From NCBI GenBank assembly GCA_029058705.1, contig JAIDXA010000245.1, positions 1-7,006 on the forward strand: 7,006 nucleotides of DNA, written 5' to 3'. The translations under genes were made by a program, and so were the position numbers. Every line of letters begins with the position of its first letter. Within the stretch, counting starts at the first letter, position 1. This DNA is from Paramuribaculum sp. GTDB lineage: Bacteria > Bacteroidota > Bacteroidia > Bacteroidales > Muribaculaceae. Under the pieces are notes generated by a model, which was given only the letters and a program-made list of their open reading frames with translations, was not told the DNA's origin and ran no database searches. Positions 1-6,158 of this stretch are shown here, one piece after another.

Positions 1-230
1 GTCCTGACCGAGATCCCGTCAAGGACATATTCGCCGGAAGTCGAAGTGTCGAGACATCCCAGAATATTGAGCAATGTGGATTTACCGGATCCCGAAGTAC
101 CCATGATTGTGACAAACTCACCTTCGCGTATAGTGAATGAGACTCCGCGCAAGGCTTTGACAATCTCGTCGCCGACTTTAAATTCGCGCCGCAGGTTTTC
201 GACTCTTATTATTTCCTTGTCTTCCGCCAT
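1..230 (-). CDS. ABC transporter ATP-binding protein, MacB/LolD type (N-terminal part, cut by window edge)
   Basis: This is the N-terminal 76 codons of an ATPase that would power export through the tripartite system encoded just upstream. The ATG is at 228-230, and the frame stays open to the left edge. The protein begins with a typical MacB/LolD-like strand (EIIRVENLRREF), then a variable loop, and then VSFTIREGEFVTIMG leading into the Walker A motif GTSGSGKST at about residues 44-52. This is followed by LLNILGCLD and SGEYVLDG, both characteristic of the MacB/LolD/FtsE branch. The Pro often found in Walker A (GPSGSGKS) is Thr here, a conservative change that should not affect function. The Q-loop, signature motif and Walker B lie outside the window, so activity and any fusion to a permease domain cannot be judged. 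The start lies 20 nt after the adaptor stop codon, consistent with one operon. Family assignment is firm; the exact substrate class is unknown. Confidence 0.93.
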   Translation of the reverse strand, partial: MAEDKEIIRVENLRREFKVGDEIVKALRGVSFTIREGEFVTIMGTSGSGKSTLLNILGCLDTSTSGEYVLDGISVR

Positions 231-250
231 TTTTATTTCGGATAATGGAT

Positions 251-1423
251 TTATTTCTTTCCGGGACGCTTGGGCGCGAAGGGACTTGTCTGACCCGACG
301 GAGCTTTATCGGAAACAACGGCGCTGTCATCATAGCCTACCGCCACTTTGGCTCCGGCGGGAAGCCCGCCGAGCACCTGCGTCTTCATTCCGTTTGATTC
401 GCCTACAACAACAGCTTTCTGGACAAGTTTATCACCTTCGACAACCCACAAGGTCTTTTCGTTGGCTGCGATCTTGGATTGATCAAGCGGTTTGCCGGGA
501 ACCGGCAGTCCGGCTCCTTCCGGAGCATCCTCGGGAGTGAACGAGAATGCAGCGACTGGCAATAACATAGCGTCCTTTTCTTCCATCACATAGATTGTTA
601 TGTTTGCTGTCAGACCTGGAATCAGTTTGTGGTCGGGATTAGAGGTGGCGACTATGACTTCATAAGTCACGACATTACTCTCAGTCGTCGGACTAAGACG
701 CACCTGTGTGACAGATCCTTCGAAAATAATATCCGGATATGCATCTACCGAAAACGTGACATGCTGACCGACCTTTACCTGACCGATATCGGCTTCATCC
801 ACGTTAGCCACAACCTGCATGTTGTCAAGATCGGCTATCGTATAGAGATTGGCCACATTCATGCTCGAAACCACTGTCTGACCGACTTCCACTTCGCGTG
901 AAATCACAATTCCGTCGATCGGCGAATAGATTTCGGCATAGTTAAGGTTTTTCGCCGCACGCACTTTGTCGGCCTGGGCTTTTTCATAGGCGGCCTTGGC
1001 AACCTCATAGTCCTTGCGGCTTGTCTCGAATTCATAATCACTTATAAGCTGCTTGGCATGAAGAGCCTTGTCGCGGTTATAGTTTGTCAGCGTATAGTCA
1101 TAGGTCACCTTTGCCGACTCCACACTCGCCTGAGCGCTACGCAGATCGCTTTCGAGAATCGTTTTCTCGATTTCGGCAATCAATTGTCCTTTTGTTACTA
1201 TTGAATTGAAATCTGCATATAGTTTATCGATAATACCGGTCACCTGCGTACCGACATCGACCGAAGTTGCCGACTCAAGAGTACCTGTAGCTGTAACCGT
1301 TTCCGAAAGATCGCCTTTCTCGGCTTCGACAGTCTCGAGCTTTACCGCAGATTTTTTTTCACACCCCGCAACCGGCAACACTATTGCAGCTGCGAGCATC
1401 ACTCTTAATAACGTTGTGATCAT
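251..1423 (-). CDS. Periplasmic adaptor (membrane fusion) lipoprotein of an ABC efflux system, MacA/HlyD-like
   Basis: This protein bridges an inner-membrane ABC transporter and the TolC-like channel. From the chosen ATG (1421-1423) it has 390 residues. A short hydrophobic signal peptide ends in a lipobox VAGC, with the lipidated Cys at residue 21, so it is probably anchored in the inner membrane facing the periplasm. The order that follows is typical of the family. A first lipoyl half lies near residues 55-87, and a charged, Ala-rich alpha-helical coiled-coil hairpin at about 87-163. The second lipoyl half (YSPIDGIVISREVEVGQTV) is at about 166-185 and a beta-barrel domain containing VDEADIGQVKVGQ at about 199-278. 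A membrane-proximal domain runs to about 370, and the tail is rich in Pro, Ser and Lys. An in-frame ATG at 1487-1489 abuts the TolC stop codon and would add 22 residues, many basic, ahead of the signal peptide. I prefer 1423 because it leaves a normal lipoprotein signal. The upstream 66 nt contain long A-runs. Family assignment is firm; the substrate is not evident. Confidence 0.93.
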   Translation of the reverse strand: MITTLLRVMLAAAIVLPVAGCEKKSAVKLETVEAEKGDLSETVTATGTLESATSVDVGTQVTGIIDKLYADFNSIVTKGQLIAEIEKTILESDLRSAQASVESAKVTYDYTLTNYNRDKALHAKQLISDYEFETSRKDYEVAKAAYEKAQADKVRAAKNLNYAEIYSPIDGIVISREVEVGQTVVSSMNVANLYTIADLDNMQVVANVDEADIGQVKVGQHVTFSVDAYPDIIFEGSVTQVRLSPTTESNVVTYEVIVATSNPDHKLIPGLTANITIYVMEEKDAMLLPVAAFSFTPEDAPEGAGLPVPGKPLDQSKIAANEKTLWVVEGDKLVQKAVVVGESNGMKTQVLGGLPAGAKVAVGYDDSAVVSDKAPSGQTSPFAPKRPGKK

Positions 1424-1489
1424 GTAAATATATGTCTTGGTGTTGTTTTTTTTGTTTTTTAATCGGTTTGCCGATCCGGTCGGACACAT

Positions 1490-2782
1490 TTACTGCAACG
1501 ACGCTTCCGTTGTGCGGTAATAATGGATCATTCTTTGACCGAGCATGGCCATATATTTGGACTGGAGCAGCGAATAGCGCGCCTCGATCAGACTGTTGTG
1601 GGCGGTCATCAGTTCAACCGGATTTACCAGACCGAGCTTAAACTGCTCGTCGGTCAATTCGCAGGTTGCCAAAGCAGCCTCGACTTTTTGCTGAGCGGCT
1701 ATGAAACGCGCCTGTGCCGACCTGGTGTCAATATACCATGTCTCGACCAGCTGACTGAGGTCGGTGCGCCTTTGATCAATATCGAGCTCGGCATTCAACC
1801 GGTCGATCCGGGCTTTCGCCACTGCGGTTTTCGTTTTCTTATTGTCAAGAATAGGTATTGACAACGTAAGTCCGACCGATTCTCCGAAACTGCGTTTTAG
1901 TCCTTTGAAATAAGGTCCCGGGGTATTATATCCCATCCCTATGCCGGCATTCACTGATACAGTCGGCATTTTTCCCGCTTTGGCAATCTCGATATCAATT
2001 GCGGTTCCCTCCTTTTCAAGATTGAGGCCCTCGATCTGCAGATCATTCTGAAGAGCCAGCGCATAGCTCTCCTCAAGCGGAGGCAGCGCTGCCATGACCT
2101 GTTCGGCAGTCCATTCGACATCCGCCACCTCTATTTCCGCTGACAATCCCAGTTCGAGCAGCTTCTTCAGCTCCAGCCTACGGGTATCGTAGAGTCCGCG
2201 CGCATCCACAAGAGCATAAGAATCCTGCTCATATTGAGACCGCAGCTGGGCCAAGTCGACCTTCGAGGCACGACCCGCCTCCATCAACGCCTGCGTTCGG
2301 TCGGCCTGCGCCTTGCTCAGCCGGCCTGCCTCCTCGTAGATTTCCATTGCCTCGCGTGCATAGAGCATGTTTATGTAGACCTGAAGAAGATCCGTCTCAA
2401 GCGAACGTAAAGCATTGCGAGTCGCTACTTTTGCGATTTCCGTCTGAAGCCTGTTGCGCTTTATCGTATTTTCGCGGACACCACCGTTCCAGGCTGTCCA
2501 TCCTCCGTTAAGTCCATAGGAACTTGAATAGGAATTTTTCGTTCCTTCTCCGAACGGATAGTTGGAAAAACCTTGCGAGGTCGCAAAATCAAGAGTGGGC
2601 TCCCACTGGGCTTCAGCCGCTTCAAGATCATAGGCGGCAGTTTGCTCTGCGAGGCCGGTTTTCTGCAACGATATATTATGCGACTTGGCATAGTCTACAC
2701 AATCCGTATAGGTCCAGACTTCTCCTCTGACACCTACTGACGTCATCACGATGACAGCAACCGTAAGAAAATGATTTCTCAT
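1490..2782 (-). CDS. TolC-family outer membrane efflux protein
   Basis: This is the outer-membrane channel of the tripartite exporter. With the ATG at 2780-2782 it has 430 residues: an N-terminal Sec signal peptide (MRNHFLTVAVIVMTSVGVRG, cleavage likely near residue 20) without a lipobox, then the outer-membrane efflux protein fold. The start WTYTDCVDYAKSHNISLQ is the usual opening of Bacteroidetes TolC homologues. Two long helical, Ala/Glu/Gln/Arg-rich halves follow (about residues 25-200 and 220-420), each with a strand-rich insert that fits the membrane barrel (near SYSSSYGLNGGWTAWNGG in the first half and KRSFGESVGLTLSIPILDNK in the second). Length is normal for the family. The frame extends seven codons further to a TTG at 2801-2803, but the ATG gives a standard signal peptide and is preferred. 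The adaptor gene follows after 66 nt. The family is certain; the partner assignment comes from gene order. Confidence 0.95.
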   Translation of the reverse strand: MRNHFLTVAVIVMTSVGVRGEVWTYTDCVDYAKSHNISLQKTGLAEQTAAYDLEAAEAQWEPTLDFATSQGFSNYPFGEGTKNSYSSSYGLNGGWTAWNGGVRENTIKRNRLQTEIAKVATRNALRSLETDLLQVYINMLYAREAMEIYEEAGRLSKAQADRTQALMEAGRASKVDLAQLRSQYEQDSYALVDARGLYDTRRLELKKLLELGLSAEIEVADVEWTAEQVMAALPPLEESYALALQNDLQIEGLNLEKEGTAIDIEIAKAGKMPTVSVNAGIGMGYNTPGPYFKGLKRSFGESVGLTLSIPILDNKKTKTAVAKARIDRLNAELDIDQRRTDLSQLVETWYIDTRSAQARFIAAQQKVEAALATCELTDEQFKLGLVNPVELMTAHNSLIEARYSLLQSKYMAMLGQRMIHYYRTTEASLQ

Positions 2783-2877
2783 ATCCGAAATTATTTTCCG
2801 CAAATAAAGTGAATCATCGCCATTCCGGCTCTACAGAATCAATAAACGGACTGAGAAAACCGACGAACACCCGTTTG
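2783..2877 (-). promoter_or_regulatory. 95-nt leader between the LytTR regulator gene and the tolC-like gene; weak candidate promoter
   Basis: This is the only sizeable gap inside the regulator-efflux block and is a likely place for control of the efflux genes. On the minus strand it contains TTTATTTGC about 20 nt before the tolC-like ATG. This differs from the Bacteroidetes -7 consensus TAnnTTTGC at one position, but no good -33 TTTG sits 19-21 nt upstream. The hexamer TGATTC occurs twice with a 25-nt period (plus-strand gaatca at 2811-2816 and 2836-2841); this may be chance. No hairpin with a T-tract is visible, so read-through from the regulator gene is also possible. The regulatory role is inferred from position. 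Confidence 0.25.
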
Positions 2878-3648
2878 CTAATCCTTTCGTCCCGATGTTC
2901 CTATAGCGTTGACCTGAAGATATGACATGAGCGCCTGTCTGTAGCTGTCGCCAACAGGAATATAGGTTTCGTCGTCAATAACAATCCTCGCGCGCACAAT
3001 TTCCCTGACTGCATTCATATTGACCACATATGACCGATGGACCTGAATGAAATTGGCCGGTAAGCGGCTGAGCATACTGACAAACGAACTCAACGTCATT
3101 ATCGGCGAAGAAACACCGTCGAGATATATCTTAAGATATTCTCCATACCCTTTGATATATGTCACACGGCCAAGGTCGACCCTGACATAACGGTAATCGA
3201 CTTTCACAAACATAGTGCCGCCTTGCGTGTCCTCGTTTGATCTGGTTGCTGTCAATCCGCCGTCAACAGGTAATTTACCCGCATTGCGTGCATTATAAAG
3301 TTCGCAGACCTTGTTTGCAGCACGATTGAAATCAGAAAAGCTGTATGGCTTCAACAGATAGTCGACAGCCGACAGGCGGAAGCCGTCGAGCGCATATTGG
3401 GCATATGCCGTCGTAAATACCAGCAACGGAGCTGCCGGAAGCGAAGAAACAAGTTCAAGGCCCGACAGATCCGGCATGTTTATATCTGAAAAAATCACAT
3501 CGACAGGCGTTGCCGACATAAATTCCATCGCCTCAAGCCCGCTGCTGCATTGCCCGACCAGTTCAAGAAACCCGACTTTCTCGACATATGTACGCAATTT
3601 TTCCAAAGCGATAGGTTCATCGTCAATTATCAATGTTCGAATCTTCAT
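2878..3648 (-). CDS. LytTR-family response regulator transcription factor (LytR/AlgR type)
   Basis: This is the DNA-binding partner of the neighbouring histidine kinase. From the ATG at 3646-3648 it has 256 residues. The receiver domain occupies about residues 3-118: acidic pocket D9-D10-E11, phospho-acceptor D55 in the context SDINMPDLSG, T79/T80 on the switch strand, and K100-P101. A linker of about 30 residues follows. The LytTR DNA-binding domain covers about 147-248, with the family hallmark FIQVHRSYVVN (about 200-210) and the later IPVGDSYRQAL. The reading frame is open to a further ATG at 3720, but residues before MKIRTLIIDDEP match no receiver start and lie inside the kinase gene, so that start is rejected. 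The gene overlaps the 3' end of the kinase gene by 26 nt, suggesting translational coupling, and lies upstream of the efflux genes in the same direction. It probably regulates its own operon and the efflux genes (inference from position). Confidence 0.95.
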   Translation of the reverse strand: MKIRTLIIDDEPIALEKLRTYVEKVGFLELVGQCSSGLEAMEFMSATPVDVIFSDINMPDLSGLELVSSLPAAPLLVFTTAYAQYALDGFRLSAVDYLLKPYSFSDFNRAANKVCELYNARNAGKLPVDGGLTATRSNEDTQGGTMFVKVDYRYVRVDLGRVTYIKGYGEYLKIYLDGVSSPIMTLSSFVSMLSRLPANFIQVHRSYVVNMNAVREIVRARIVIDDETYIPVGDSYRQALMSYLQVNAIGTSGRKD

Positions 3649-4720
3649 GTCGTGGTAATGAAAGGTTAACGGAATAAGTTGAATCTGTCTGGTTGATCTC
3701 AAGAATATAACGGCTGCCATAGATCAGGTCAAGTCGCTGCCTGACATTTTTCAATCCGATCCCGTTTGTGCGCCGTCCATTGTTTTTTGACGGATGACGG
3801 CTGTTGATACAAGAAAACAATATCGACTCCCCGTTTATCTCAATTTTGAAAGCGATAAAAGACTCTTCCCGGTAGCTGATGCCATGCTTGAATGCATTTT
3901 CGATAAAAGCAAGAAACACCAATGGAGCAATAGTGACACCTGCCACACTACTGTCCGGAGGATAGTCAGCAGCGATTCTTACCTTTTCGACCGGGTAACG
4001 CTGACGCATAATATCCATGTAGTTCCTGACAAATTCTATCTCCGACGCAAGATTCAGTCGTGATTCAGTGCTGTCATAAAGCATATAACGCATCAGACGG
4101 GACATCGCAATGACCATCTCCTGCGCTTTCTCCCTGTCAATCTCAATCATCCCATGGATATTATTGAGCATATTCATATAGAAATGGGGATTGATCTGCG
4201 CTTTCAGATAGGCCAGCTGGTTTTCCGCATCGGCTTTCATCAGAGTCTCACGCTCCAGCTTCTCCTCATATCGCACAAAAATCAGCCTTATCGCAATATT
4301 CACACCGATTATCAACATGTCGTAAATGACATCCAGCAACAAAGGTAGCGGAAGAAGCGGTTTGGGAAATGGCCGTGGCCCCGGATGCATCCTCCCGGGC
4401 AATGGCGCATGCTGAGCCGCGTTGAACAAAAATTGCCACGTCTGCACTCCCCAGACAATTATCACCAGAACGCTTGCTGCCCCCAGATAAAGAACCATCC
4501 TGTTGCGAAGCAGCAATCTCGGTATCAGTACCTGATTATTGACCAGAAACAAAACAAGAAATGTAGCCATCACCTCGGCCATATGGCCAACGGCAGCCCA
4601 ATCGAGCAACGATTGCGATGGATAGTTTCGTGAGCGCATTGTGCCGAGCATATACAGTAGCGTGACAATTACCCACAAAACAATATAAATTATTGTCTCA
4701 AGTTTTGGCCTTCGAAGCAT
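3623..4720 (-). CDS. Membrane sensor histidine kinase, LytS/YehU type (His_kinase family PF06580)
   Basis: This inner-membrane sensor phosphorylates the LytTR regulator encoded immediately downstream. It has 365 residues with ATG at 4718-4720. Four hydrophobic segments are visible at about residues 8-26, 46-66, 75-95 and 121-148. There is no PAS, HAMP or large periplasmic domain, so sensing must use the membrane helices or their loops. A short coiled-coil-like stretch (YEEKLERETLMKADAENQLA) leads to the phospho-acceptor motif LKAQINPHF with H179, followed by YMNMLNNIHGMIE. The ATPase region has an N-box IENAFKHG (about 273-280) and a G-box NGIGLKNVRQRL (about 319-330). The loop between helices three and four, predicted periplasmic, is rich in Pro and contains His104 and His112. 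The family is certain from H-box, N-box and G-box; the stimulus is unknown. Confidence 0.95.
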   Translation of the reverse strand: MLRRPKLETIIYIVLWVIVTLLYMLGTMRSRNYPSQSLLDWAAVGHMAEVMATFLVLFLVNNQVLIPRLLLRNRMVLYLGAASVLVIIVWGVQTWQFLFNAAQHAPLPGRMHPGPRPFPKPLLPLPLLLDVIYDMLIIGVNIAIRLIFVRYEEKLERETLMKADAENQLAYLKAQINPHFYMNMLNNIHGMIEIDREKAQEMVIAMSRLMRYMLYDSTESRLNLASEIEFVRNYMDIMRQRYPVEKVRIAADYPPDSSVAGVTIAPLVFLAFIENAFKHGISYREESFIAFKIEINGESILFSCINSRHPSKNNGRRTNGIGLKNVRQRLDLIYGSRYILEINQTDSTYSVNLSLPRHEDSNIDN

Positions 4721-4738
4721 AAATCCGTTTTTTCAAGC

Positions 4739-4754
4739 GAATTTATTTGAATTC
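4739..4754. repeat. Short inverted repeat upstream of the histidine kinase gene
   Basis: The arms gaatt (4739-4743) and aattc (4750-4754) are perfect reverse complements separated by 6 nt. The repeat lies 19 nt before the kinase start codon. It is AT-rich and short, so it could be an operator half-site pair or chance. No T-tract follows on the minus strand, so it is not a terminator. Confidence 0.25.
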
Positions 4755-4765
4755 CGCCGGTTTTA

Positions 4766-4785
4766 GATTCTTTTTTAAACGAATC
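4766..4785. repeat. Second short inverted repeat upstream of the histidine kinase gene
   Basis: The arms gattc (4766-4770) and gaatc (4781-4785) are perfect reverse complements around a 10-nt A/T-rich spacer. The repeat overlaps the candidate -7 region of the kinase promoter, a position that would suit an operator. At five bases per arm, chance occurrence cannot be excluded. Confidence 0.25.
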
Positions 4786-4800
4786 GGTCTATAAAACAAA
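4770..4800 (-). promoter_or_regulatory. Candidate promoter of the kinase-regulator pair
   Basis: On the minus strand, TTTG (4797-4800) is followed after 19 nt by TAAAAAAG (4770-4777). The spacing and the TA and final G fit the Bacteroidetes pattern TTTG-N19-21-TAnnTTTG, but three of the downstream T positions are A. The 5' leader would be roughly 40-50 nt. It sits in the 101-nt gap between the FKBP gene and the kinase gene, where a new transcription unit is likely. No intrinsic terminator for the FKBP gene is visible in this gap. Confidence 0.25.
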
Positions 4801-4821
4801 CCAACGGCATCATGACATTTG

Positions 4822-5220
4822 TCAGTTGACAGCAAAAAGTTCAATTTCAAAAATCAAAGTGGACCCGCCCGGAATGCCGGGCTGATTGAACTTCCCATAA
4901 GCTTGTTCGGCAGGAATACAGATCTCCCATTTATCACCGACATGCATTTTCTGAAGAGCTATAATCCATCCGGGTATAAGATCGCGCAACCGGAACGCAG
5001 GTGCAGTTCCTCCTCGGCTGCTGTCAAAAACTTTACCATTTATAGTTTTTCCGACATAATGGACAGTCACAACACTTCCCCTGTTCGGCATCGGCGAGTT
5101 GTGATTACCCCGCTTGATTTCCTTATAGAGAATTCCCTTGTCAATTTCCCTGACACCGGTTTCCTGCGCCTTTTGGCGTAGCCACGCCCTGTTTTTGTCG
5201 ATATATTCCTGTTTTGCCAT
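4822..5220 (-). CDS. FKBP-type peptidyl-prolyl cis-trans isomerase, probably cytoplasmic
   Basis: This enzyme catalyses cis-trans isomerisation of peptide bonds before proline and may act as a folding helper. It has 132 residues with ATG at 5218-5220. An N-terminal charged helical segment of about 30 residues, with no signal peptide or lipobox, precedes one FKBP domain (about 30-131). The active-site pocket looks complete by alignment with human FKBP12: Y55 in VTVHYVG, F65-D66 in GKVFDSS, F76, I82 and W85 in LIPGW, Y108 in EQAYG, and F124 in LIFEIEL. It lacks the large insert-in-flap domain of SlyD and any dimerisation extension like that of Mip. Many Bacteroidetes FKBPs are exported lipoproteins; this one appears not to be. 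It begins 27 nt after queE and is probably the last gene of the omp-queD-queE unit. A functional link to queuosine synthesis is not evident. Confidence 0.95.
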   Translation of the reverse strand: MAKQEYIDKNRAWLRQKAQETGVREIDKGILYKEIKRGNHNSPMPNRGSVVTVHYVGKTINGKVFDSSRGGTAPAFRLRDLIPGWIIALQKMHVGDKWEICIPAEQAYGKFNQPGIPGGSTLIFEIELFAVN

Positions 5221-5247
5221 ATCTATTTATCTTCAATGATTCCGCCT

Positions 5248-5820
5248 TTACGGGATATCTATGATTTTATGGGTCTGCAATGAGAGACGCCAGTCGGGAT
5301 TCCGTTTTACGAATTCAACTGCAGCAACCGTCAGACGCCTGTTCCGTTCCTGTTCCTTGTAATCGCACGGTTGCACGAGATAAACCTTGGCCGCAACACA
5401 TCTGTAACGGTTAGGATCGCAGTTTTCATCGTCAAAAATAACCTTCAGCTCGTCAATTTCCGTCGCGACAATGTCGTCAGGATCGCCTTTGGGCGAGCAT
5501 ACAAACCAATCAACAGCAGCCGGCAACGCACGGGTTCCGTTTGATTCGACATGGATAATATAGCCGCGTGAGTGGAGTTTTTCAATAAACGATGCCGTCA
5601 GTTGGAGAGTAGGTTCACCTCCGGTCAGAATTACTCTGCGAGCCGGATATATCGCAATATGCTCAACGATTTCGTCTTCTGTCATATCCATTGCAGCTTC
5701 ATGGCTGGTGTCGCAGAAATGACACATAAGATTGCATCCGGAAAACCGGACGAAAACAGCAGGCGTTCCAGCATAGCAGCCCTCGCCCTGGAGAGAATAG
5801 AAAATTTCGTTAATCTTCAT
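5248..5820 (-). CDS. queE: 7-carboxy-7-deazaguanine synthase QueE (radical SAM)
   Basis: QueE converts 6-carboxy-5,6,7,8-tetrahydropterin, the product of QueD, to 7-carboxy-7-deazaguanine using S-adenosylmethionine, a [4Fe-4S] cluster and Mg2+. It has 190 residues with ATG at 5818-5820. The N-terminus KINEIFYSLQGEG is diagnostic for QueE. The CX3CX2C cluster motif is C29, C33 and C36 in FSGCNLMCHFCDT, with T38 following. The SAM-binding GGEP is at 67-70, ESNGT at 92-96, SPK at 109-111, and the C-terminal LQTHKIIDIP matches the family end. Length is close to that of other compact bacterial QueE proteins. The start overlaps the end of queD by 11 nt, so the two consecutive pathway enzymes are probably translationally coupled. 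All key residues are present and there is no sign of decay. Confidence 0.97.
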   Translation of the reverse strand: MKINEIFYSLQGEGCYAGTPAVFVRFSGCNLMCHFCDTSHEAAMDMTEDEIVEHIAIYPARRVILTGGEPTLQLTASFIEKLHSRGYIIHVESNGTRALPAAVDWFVCSPKGDPDDIVATEIDELKVIFDDENCDPNRYRCVAAKVYLVQPCDYKEQERNRRLTVAAVEFVKRNPDWRLSLQTHKIIDIP

Positions 5821-6148
5821 CTCTGATATATGTCGCTACATTGGCCTTGCTCTCTTCAACGTCTACCCTGAAGCAGTTGGGAACCTGCTCGCAAATCCAC
5901 CGCGCCAAATTCTCAGCCGTTGGATTGAAAGGGAGCAATTCATTGAAATTTCCATGGTCGAGATAATCATGAACCCGCGTTTTTATCTGAGTGAAATCAA
6001 CAACCATACCATCGGCATTCAACTCTTTGGCACGACAATGGACTGTTACAATCCAGTTATGTCCATGGAGATCCGAGCATTTGCTTTCATAGGAGAGCTC
6101 CAGCCTGTGGCTTCCTGCAATCTCCATCTGTTTAGTTACGTAATACAT
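5810..6148 (-). CDS. queD: 6-carboxy-5,6,7,8-tetrahydropterin synthase QueD
   Basis: QueD turns 7,8-dihydroneopterin triphosphate (made by GTP cyclohydrolase I) into 6-carboxy-tetrahydropterin, releasing acetaldehyde and triphosphate; this is the second step toward preQ0 and queuosine. It has 112 residues with ATG at 6146-6148. The zinc ligands are H14 (in AGSHRL) and H28/H30 (in LHGHNW). The catalytic Cys is C24, in the CX3HGH arrangement that marks QueD-type members of the PTPS superfamily. The catalytic Asp/His pair fits D64-H65 in YLDHGNFNE. PTAEN (76-80) and E98/E99 in VEES near the C-terminus fit the pterin-binding part. The length matches small bacterial QueD. It starts 10 nt after the outer-membrane protein gene and overlaps queE by 11 nt. 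A true 6-pyruvoyl-tetrahydropterin synthase is less likely given the adjoining queE. Confidence 0.96.
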   Translation of the reverse strand: MYYVTKQMEIAGSHRLELSYESKCSDLHGHNWIVTVHCRAKELNADGMVVDFTQIKTRVHDYLDHGNFNELLPFNPTAENLARWICEQVPNCFRVDVEESKANVATYIRDED

Positions 6149-6158
6149 TCAAATAGAA

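Noticed and set aside
46..540. A 164-codon open frame on the plus strand across the ATPase and adaptor genes
   Set aside because: It is antisense to two well-conserved genes, has low-complexity Ser/Arg-rich translation with no recognisable domain, and crosses their intergenic boundary.
1440..1460. A frameshift or terminator suggested by the long T-run on the plus strand (A-run on the minus strand)
   Set aside because: The run lies in the leader between two intact genes, no stable hairpin precedes it in the correct direction, and both flanking frames are complete.
3649..3720. A 24-residue N-terminal extension of the response regulator from an upstream ATG
   Set aside because: The receiver domain canonically begins at MKIRTLIIDDEP, and the extension is out-of-frame translation of the kinase gene.
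4786..4824. An intrinsic terminator after the FKBP gene
   Set aside because: The only palindrome is a 4-bp TGAC/GTCA pair at the stop codon with no T-tract, too weak to support a terminator.
4819..5181. A 120-codon plus-strand open frame opposite the FKBP gene
   Set aside because: It is fully antisense to a complete FKBP gene with all pocket residues, and its translation resembles no family I know.
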